From an uncultured Collinsella sp. (GTDB lineage: Bacteria > Actinomycetota > Coriobacteriia > Coriobacteriales > Coriobacteriaceae): 18,510 bases of DNA. Positions 13,789 through 18,510 of this stretch are shown here, piece by piece. The stretch covers positions 1 to 18,510 of the forward strand of contig CAADSP010000103.1 of NCBI GenBank assembly GCA_900751755.1. Reading direction: 5' to 3'. Made by a program: the position numbers and the translations under genes. The notes under the pieces are model-generated. The model was not told where the DNA came from. It searched no databases and saw nothing but the letters and a program-made list of their open reading frames with translations. Position 1 is the stretch's first letter. Each line of letters begins with the position of its first letter.

Positions 13789-16356
13789 CTATTTGCCCTT
13801 GGGCTTGCTGGCGTAGAACTTCTTCTTTTTGGGCTTGCCGGCAGGAGAGGGTTTGCCGGCAAAGTTCGACTTGCCGTTGCCGGCCTGCGCGTGCGCAGGT
13901 ACTGCCGCACAGGGCTTGCGGGCCTCGGGGTTGCGCAGCTCCTCGGTTCGCTCTGCAATCTCCTCGGCGCTAAAGCCGACCTCGGCCATGGCGTCCTCGA
14001 TGGGCAGGCGGCGCACGATATAGCAATGGTGCACCTTCTGGTTGCGTGCGAAGTCCTCGGGGATGGTCTGTGCCGTAATGTCCTCCAGCACGACGCCCGC
14101 GCGGGCGAGCTTGCGTGTCTCGGGGCGGAAGCCGCGCAGGTTGCAGCTAAAGATGGCATGGCCGCCCTGTGCGAGCAGGCGAGATACGCCGGCCAAAAGC
14201 TCAACATGGTCGCGCTGGACATCCCAGGTGCGGCGGCCCATCTTTGACGAGTTCGAGAACGTGGGTGGGTCGACAAAGATCAGGTCCCAGCGGTTGCGCG
14301 TCTGGCGCTGGTCGCGAATCCAGGCGAGTACGTCGTCGCGCACAAAGTGATGCTGCGGACCCACAAAGCCGTTCTGGCGCATATTGCGCTCGGCCCAGTC
14401 CAGGTAGGTGTTGGAAAGGTCGACCGTCACGGTCTCCTCGACGCCGCCGTCTGCCGCGTAACAGGTGGCAGCGCCGGTGTAGGCAAACAGGTTGAGGAAG
14501 CGGCTCGCCTGCTTGGCGTGCTCGCGCACTAGGTTGCGGGTGACGCGGTGATCCAGGAAGATGCCCACATCCAGATAGTCGTCAAAATTGACGGCAAAGG
14601 TGAGCCCGCCCTCTTCGATGAGCGGCAGGCGACGGCGTGCGATGTTGGCGCGCTCGCCTGATGCGCCCTTACCGGCGCCCTGCTTGCCGTACTGCGAGCC
14701 GCCGCGCGAGCGCATGCGGGCCTTGGCGTGCACATGCTCGGCCGGAACATCCAGGATACGCGGCGCGATGGCCAAGATGTCGAGCATGCGGGCCTGGGCC
14801 AGCGCGGGGTCGATGGTCTTGGGCGCGGCGTATTCGGCGACGACGAGCCAGCGTCCCGGCGTCTGCGGGCAGCCCTCGTATAGGTCGATGGCGGCAGAGT
14901 AATCGGGCAGGTCGGCATCGTAGACGCGGTAGCAGCTCACGCCCTCGCGCTTTGCCCACTTGCGACGCAGGCGTGCGTTCTTGCGCAGGCGGTTGGCGAA
15001 CTGCTCGGATTCGGGGATGAGCACGGGCAGCGGCTTGCCGTCGCCCAGGTCGAGCGTGGCGGCAGGCTCGGGCATGGGAGTGCCGGCGGCGTTGTCGTTG
15101 ACTTCGTCGGCATCCGTGACCTCGGCCTCGGCATCCGCACTGGTCGCAGCCTCAAAAGCTGCGGCGGCGTGGTCGAGCGAAGGCCAGACTTCGACGGTCG
15201 CCTCCTCGTTGTTGGGCATGACGGCGATCGAGCACTCGGGCTCGGCGTGGAGCGCGCGGGCCAGCAATCCATCGCGGGTGAGCGCGGCGACCGGCGCCGC
15301 GGCAAGTTCGGGCGCGCGGCGCAGCTCGCCGACCAGCGTCATGGCGTCGTGCATGAGCGAAAGCGGTGTCTCGGTCGTATCCGCGACCACGGCGGCACCG
15401 GCGACGGCGCCCGCGTGGTCCAGCACGGTGGCGGATTTGGCGGCGCAAAAATCGACAAAGCGCTTGTAGCCGGCGCACTTGACCATGCGCTCAGCGGTCT
15501 TGCGGGCGGCGGGGTCAACATCCACGGCCACGATGCGTGCCTCGCGCTCGCGTGCTGCCGCCTCGCGCTCGCGTTCCTCGGTAAGCAGCTGCTCCCACAG
15601 AGCGGCGTCGTGCAGCTGCCAGCCCTCAAAGCCCCAGCGCTCGCGTGCGGCGCCCGGGGCGCGGTCAGTCAGAATGTTCACGGCCTCCAGCAGCAGGCCG
15701 CCGCCGGCGCACGAGGCATCGACCAGCGTGGGCAGGGCCTCGTTCTCGTAGTCGTCGGCCGTCAACTCGCGCTCGCACAGTGCGGTCCAGCCGACCTGCG
15801 CCAGCACCAGGGCGGCGTAGTCGGGGCGCAGCACGTGCGCGCCCTCGCCGGCGCGGGTCGCTGCGGGCGGCAGGCGTTTGAACAGCGGGTCGCCCGAAAG
15901 GTCCAGGCTGATGCTCGCGCGGCGCTGGCGCAGCGAAAGCAACAGGTGAACGTCGGGATCGGCGGCGTCGACATCGGCGCGACGGCCCGTGGTCTCGGCC
16001 AGACGGTCGCACAGCGCGTCCTTGGCGCGCAGGGCCGAGAAACGCGTGTTGCGCAGCTGCTCGGTCACGCCGCGGGCGGTGATGGCGATGGTGGCGCCGG
16101 GGCGGATGATGGTCTCCCAGGTGATGTCGTAAACGCTGTCGTACAGCTCATCGGCATCCTGCGCCTCAAAGCGCCCGAGTACCACGAACACACGGCTCGC
16201 CAGGCGCGACCACAGACAGGCGCGGTAGCCTTCTTCGAGCTCGCCCTCAAACGTGGCGCGGCCCTTCAGCCGGCGAACATGCGAAAGCCCGAGGCGTTTA
16301 AGCTCATCGGCGAGTGCGGACTCAAAGCCCTCGGGGCAGCTTGCGTAAAATTCCAT
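13789..16356 (-). CDS. rlmL: RlmKL-type 23S rRNA methyltransferase fusion, N-terminal half degenerate
   Basis: The 855-residue cytoplasmic protein resembles the E. coli RlmKL fusion, which makes m2G2445 (RlmL half) and m7G2069 (RlmK half) in 23S rRNA. An N-terminal THUMP-like region (about 1-165) precedes the RlmL-like domain (about 166-390), recognisable by DRAPGAARERWGFEGW. There the SAM-binding DPxCGSGT motif reads DASCAGGG (213-220) and the catalytic NPPYG is replaced by ADTTET (325-330). The RlmK half (about 440-790) keeps FLNLFAYTGAATCYAADGG and the catalytic DPPTFSNSSKM (696-706). A low-complexity acidic linker (about 395-435) and a Lys-rich tail (826-855) are extra. GAGAGG lies before the ATG, and a TATAAT at 16384-16389 may be its promoter. 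I infer that only the m7G activity remains. Confidence 0.87.
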   Translation of the reverse strand: MEFYASCPEGFESALADELKRLGLSHVRRLKGRATFEGELEEGYRACLWSRLASRVFVVLGRFEAQDADELYDSVYDITWETIIRPGATIAITARGVTEQLRNTRFSALRAKDALCDRLAETTGRRADVDAADPDVHLLLSLRQRRASISLDLSGDPLFKRLPPAATRAGEGAHVLRPDYAALVLAQVGWTALCERELTADDYENEALPTLVDASCAGGGLLLEAVNILTDRAPGAARERWGFEGWQLHDAALWEQLLTEEREREAAAREREARIVAVDVDPAARKTAERMVKCAGYKRFVDFCAAKSATVLDHAGAVAGAAVVADTTETPLSLMHDAMTLVGELRRAPELAAAPVAALTRDGLLARALHAEPECSIAVMPNNEEATVEVWPSLDHAAAAFEAATSADAEAEVTDADEVNDNAAGTPMPEPAATLDLGDGKPLPVLIPESEQFANRLRKNARLRRKWAKREGVSCYRVYDADLPDYSAAIDLYEGCPQTPGRWLVVAEYAAPKTIDPALAQARMLDILAIAPRILDVPAEHVHAKARMRSRGGSQYGKQGAGKGASGERANIARRRLPLIEEGGLTFAVNFDDYLDVGIFLDHRVTRNLVREHAKQASRFLNLFAYTGAATCYAADGGVEETVTVDLSNTYLDWAERNMRQNGFVGPQHHFVRDDVLAWIRDQRQTRNRWDLIFVDPPTFSNSSKMGRRTWDVQRDHVELLAGVSRLLAQGGHAIFSCNLRGFRPETRKLARAGVVLEDITAQTIPEDFARNQKVHHCYIVRRLPIEDAMAEVGFSAEEIAERTEELRNPEARKPCAAVPAHAQAGNGKSNFAGKPSPAGKPKKKKFYASKPKGK

Positions 16357-16383
16357 GGGTGACCTCTCTGGTTGCGTCGCTCC

Positions 16384-16389
16384 ATTATA
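16384..16389 (-). promoter_or_regulatory. -10 box of the rlmKL-like gene
   Basis: Read on the minus strand this is TATAAT, 28 bp upstream of the start codon at 16356. The expected -35 position carries GAGAGT, which is a poor match. The overlapping plus-strand TATGAT (16388-16393) could serve the divergent HAD gene. Both are tentative. Confidence 0.35.
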
Positions 16390-16431
16390 TGATGGATACT
16401 TCGTTTACTCTCGCCCCCGAAAGGAACCCAT

Positions 16432-17259
16432 ATGATTGATGCGTGCCCCGATTCCGCCGTGCTCTTTTTTGACGTGGACGGCACGCTGACGTCGTTCGAT
16501 CCCGACAACATGACCGACAAGGACTTTTCGGCGGTTTGCCCCTCGCAGGCGGTCGTCGAGGCGTTTCATCGCCTGCGCAATGCGGGTCACCAGGCATTTA
16601 TCTGCATGGGTCGTCCCTTGTGGCTGATTGCCGATGGTCTGCGTGCTTTGGAGCCTGCGGGTGTCGTTGCCATGGCGGGAGCGACGCTCGAGGTCGAGGG
16701 CCGCGTGGTGCATGAGGACTGCTTTGACGAGGACGTTATTGAGGAGCTTGCGCGCCGTATGGCCGCGGCAGGGATTGAGGCCTTTTTCGAGACCAACGTG
16801 GCTACTTTTGCCCTGGAACCCGCGGGTGTTGAGCAGTCGTCTCTGATCGGCACTTCTGTGGTGCACAGCACCGAGGAAATGCGCGTCGACGGCAGTCTGC
16901 GCGTGGGCAAGGTATGCCTCAGTGTGCCCAGTTTGGCTCGCGTGGCCAACGATGACGGCTTTATCGATCGCGAGTTTGAGCTGTGCAACACCGGTGGCCA
17001 GAATCGCGAGCTGAGCCCCAAGGGCATTGACAAGGGCGTGGGCGTGGCGCGAGCGCTGGCGTATCTGGGCCGCGAGGGAAATGCGCGCACCTTTGGCTTT
17101 GGCGATTCGGGCAACGACCTGGGCATGCTCGCCGCCGTCGAGACAGCCGTGGCCATGGGCAACGCCATGCCCGAGGTCAAGGCGGTCGCCGACTACGTGA
17201 CCGACGATGTCGCACACGACGGTACCGTCACAGCGATGCAGCATTTCGGCCTCATCTAA
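16432..17259 (+). CDS. HAD-superfamily (Cof-type, IIB) phosphatase
   Basis: The 275-residue cytoplasmic hydrolase probably dephosphorylates sugar phosphates or similar small molecules; the exact substrate is unknown. Motif I is FFDVDGTLT, with nucleophile D14 and D16. The large cap lies between about 85 and 190. K197 in SPKGIDKG is motif III, and GFGDSGNDLGML (224-233) is motif IV with the Mg2+-binding acids. Motif II, normally T-G-R or S-G-R, reads CMGRP (58-62), so the usual Thr/Ser is Met59. AAAGGA lies about 8 bp before the ATG. The gene is divergent from the rlmKL-like gene across a 75-bp gap. No terminator is evident before the transaldolase gene 193 bp downstream. Confidence 0.88.
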   Translation: MIDACPDSAVLFFDVDGTLTSFDPDNMTDKDFSAVCPSQAVVEAFHRLRNAGHQAFICMGRPLWLIADGLRALEPAGVVAMAGATLEVEGRVVHEDCFDEDVIEELARRMAAAGIEAFFETNVATFALEPAGVEQSSLIGTSVVHSTEEMRVDGSLRVGKVCLSVPSLARVANDDGFIDREFELCNTGGQNRELSPKGIDKGVGVARALAYLGREGNARTFGFGDSGNDLGMLAAVETAVAMGNAMPEVKAVADYVTDDVAHDGTVTAMQHFGLI

Positions 17260-17452
17260 TGAATCCCGCGTTCTGACGTTTGCCCAAACTGCGACTCTTT
17301 GCTTTTGCATGCTCAATCGATTTATCAATCCAAACACTGAGGTGTTTATACCGTTCGCCGAGAAGATAAAAAACTGCAGCTCACGCCTTGATAAACGTAG
17401 GTAAAGTGTTTAGCAGTTTAACGCCCATGTGCAAGCGAAAGGAATCAGGCAG

Positions 17453-18157
17453 ATGGCAATCAAGGTGTTCGCTGACGGTGCAAACCTCGAGGGCATGCTC
17501 GACGTGTACGAGAACGGCAACGTTCAGGGTTTCACGACCAACCCGTCCCTTATGAAGAAGGGCGGCGTGACGGATTACCGCGCGTTTGCCAAAGAGGTCC
17601 TGGCCCGCATCACCGATGTATCCGTCTCGTTTGAGGTCTTTGCCGACGACGTCGAGACCATGGAGGTCGAGGCGCGCGAGATCGCTACCTGGGCCGAGAA
17701 CGTCTACGTCAAGATTCCGTGCGTGACCACCAAGGGCGAATCCACCGCCGAGCTGGTTCGCAAGCTTTCCGCCGACGGCATCAAGGTCAACGTCACCACC
17801 ATCTTTACGCCTAAGCAGGTTGACGAGATGGTCGAGGCCGTTGACACCGAGACGCCGTCCATCATCTCGCTCTTTGCCGGCCGCATCGCCGATACCGGCG
17901 TCGACCCCATTCCGTTTATGACGGAGTCGGTTAAGAAGGCCGCCGCAAAGCCCAACTGCGAGGTCCTGTGGGCGTCCACGCGCGAGCTCATCAACATTTA
18001 CCAGGCCGAGGCCTGCGGTTGCCAGGCCATCACGGTGCCCAACAGCATCCTGGCCAAGCGCAAGAACATTGGTCGCGACCCGTACGAGGTCTCGCTCGAT
18101 ACCGTGCGCGGTTTTGCCAAGGATATCGCGGCGCTCGGTTTCCATATCCTGCCGTAG
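17453..18157 (+). CDS. Small transaldolase / fructose-6-phosphate aldolase family protein
   Basis: The 234-residue cytoplasmic class I aldolase is of the short TalC/Fsa type. The motif GFTTNPSLMKKGG (26-38) marks the substrate site, and K87 in VYVKIP is the expected Schiff-base lysine. NVTTIFTPKQ and SLFAGRIADTG follow, and the protein ends in ALGFHILP. By family it either transfers dihydroxyacetone in the pentose phosphate pathway or cleaves fructose 6-phosphate; the sequence alone does not settle which. I chose the ATG at 17453 because AAAGGAATC precedes it; a GTG at 17429 lies upstream of that site. The 193-bp upstream gap contains a small AAACAC/GTGTTT hairpin and a possible TTGATA -35 (17388-17393) without a clear -10. 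Confidence 0.9.
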   Translation: MAIKVFADGANLEGMLDVYENGNVQGFTTNPSLMKKGGVTDYRAFAKEVLARITDVSVSFEVFADDVETMEVEAREIATWAENVYVKIPCVTTKGESTAELVRKLSADGIKVNVTTIFTPKQVDEMVEAVDTETPSIISLFAGRIADTGVDPIPFMTESVKKAAAKPNCEVLWASTRELINIYQAEACGCQAITVPNSILAKRKNIGRDPYEVSLDTVRGFAKDIAALGFHILP

Positions 18158-18187
18158 CGCGAACACCGACTGTACCGTGGGCTGTTC

Positions 18188-18259
18188 GCCCCGGCCTTTC
18201 CTTTCCCTATCGCTCACGCGCTCCGCGAGGGTCGCGCTAGGCAAAGGAAAGGCCGGGGC
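18188..18259. repeat. Perfect 17-bp-arm GC-rich palindrome
   Basis: GCCCCGGCCTTTCCTTT (18188-18204) is the exact reverse complement of 18243-18259. The interior continues the pairing with CCTA (18206-18209) opposite TAGG (18238-18241) and further GC pairs. No T tract follows on either strand, so a standard intrinsic terminator is not obvious. It lies between the intact transaldolase gene and the duplicated 3'-end fragment. No gene is evident elsewhere between 18158 and 18411. Confidence 0.8.
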
Positions 18260-18271
18260 TGCCGGCACGAG

Positions 18272-18311
18272 CTTGCCAGCAAGTTGGCGATTGGCTTCCA
18301 TATCCTGCCGT
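18272..18311 (+). pseudogene. Remnant of a second transaldolase 3' end
   Basis: Nucleotides 18286-18311 match the last codons of the intact gene (18130-18155) at 23 of 26 positions. In frame they read AIGFHILP against ALGFHILP. The three differences give one conservative change (Leu to Ile) and one silent change. The stop codon TAG is replaced by TGG. Similarity fades upstream of LASKL. There is no start or body of a gene, so it is a fragment. Confidence 0.5.
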
Positions 18312-18417
18312 GGGCAAAGGTACCCCCGCCTGCGCCGTGCAAAATTGAGAGTATTCAGCAAGGTAAAGGTCTTTATCAGTTGACCGAAGCATGGAACGGC
18401 CCCCGTTTTGGTGAACT

Positions 18418-18456
18418 GCCTCCCATTTCTTGGACACGAGAAATGGGAGGCTTTTT
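18418..18456 (+). terminator. Terminator-like hairpin that buries the transposase ribosome binding site
   Basis: GCCTCCCATTTCT (18418-18430) pairs perfectly with AGAAATGGGAGGC (18439-18451) around an 8-nt loop, followed by TTTTT. The right arm contains GGGAGG (18445-18450), the only Shine-Dalgarno candidate for the ATG at 18457. Transcripts entering from outside would be terminated, or would fold so that translation is blocked. Confidence 0.85.
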
Positions 18457-18510
18457 ATGCGTGTCGACTTGAGAGTGAAACACGACATCGAGGCCAGGAA
18501 GGCGGCGATC
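18457..18510 (+). CDS. Transposase OrfA, N-terminal fragment (partial at window end)
   Basis: Eighteen codons are visible, starting MRVDLRVKHDIEARKAAI, and the frame is open to the window edge. The start resembles the helix-turn-helix OrfA of IS3-family elements, and its position just inside an IS150-like end supports this. A Shine-Dalgarno GGGAGG lies 6 bp upstream inside a hairpin. The rest of the gene, and any OrfB made by frameshifting, lies beyond the window. Confidence 0.6.
   Translation, partial: MRVDLRVKHDIEARKAAI

Larger units (their letters stand above)
18412..18510 (+). mobile_element. Left end of an IS3-family (IS150-like) insertion sequence, cut by the window edge
   Basis: The sequence from 18412, TGAACTGCCTCCCATTTC followed by TTGGACA, resembles the IS150-type terminal inverted repeat as I recall it (TG.ACTGC..CCCATTT..TTGGAC). 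A hairpin and then an open frame with an OrfA-like start follow at once, as expected just inside the left end of such an element. The right end, the second inverted repeat and the target duplication lie outside the window. Confidence 0.65.

Noticed and set aside
15169..16362. 397-codon plus-strand frame opposite the rlmKL-like gene
   Set aside because: It is a shadow frame over a strongly supported gene; its composition is atypical and it has no ribosome binding site.
18284..18472. Small open frame starting AIGFHILP and running into the IS end
   Set aside because: It starts from a TTG without a ribosome binding site, begins inside the transaldolase remnant and crosses the IS boundary, so it is a chance frame.

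Overview
The window is GC-rich, has strong GGAGG-type ribosome binding sites, and encodes an LTA-synthase-like enzyme plus a sortase-anchored protein with an LAxTG signal. Together these point to a high-GC Gram-positive gut bacterium, most likely Collinsella or another member of the Coriobacteriia. The genus is inferred from general gene content; no rRNA or other marker gene is present.

Layout. (1) Positions 1-5398 hold a single very large cell-wall-anchored surface protein (753-4841). It is bracketed by two non-coding tandem arrays with a 61-62 bp period (about 151-630 and 4931-5284), in the same orientation and built from palindromic arms. Outside the arrays lies a pair of inverted, terminator-containing repeats (18-77 and 5283-5348). 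This architecture is the most unusual thing in the window. (2) Positions 5399-8786 carry an LTA-synthase-family phosphoglycerol transferase on the minus strand and a divergent nitroreductase on the plus strand. (3) Positions 8905-13694 form a potassium module on the plus strand: a Kup transporter, a 64-residue single-pass membrane protein, a short KdpD-like sensor kinase without the usual N-terminal KdpD/Usp domains, and a KdpE-like response regulator. (4) Positions 13789-16356 (minus) encode an RlmKL-type 23S rRNA methyltransferase fusion. Its C-terminal RlmK half looks intact, but the N-terminal RlmL half has lost its signature motifs. (5) Positions 16432-18157 carry a HAD phosphatase and a small transaldolase. 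(6) Positions 18158-18510 contain a perfect 17-bp-arm palindrome, a remnant of a second transaldolase 3' end, and the left end of an IS3-family (IS150-like) insertion sequence. The IS transposase start codon sits just behind a terminator-like hairpin that buries its Shine-Dalgarno sequence.

How the parts relate. The Kup, KdpD-like and KdpE-like genes plausibly form a local sensing and uptake unit for K+. The surface protein and the LTA-synthase-like protein both act at the cell envelope but are transcribed towards each other and are separated by an array and by terminators, so they are not an operon. Gene boundaries across the window are marked by hairpins of several kinds: classical terminators, hairpins sharing a CAAAGG..CCTTTG core, and long palindromes.
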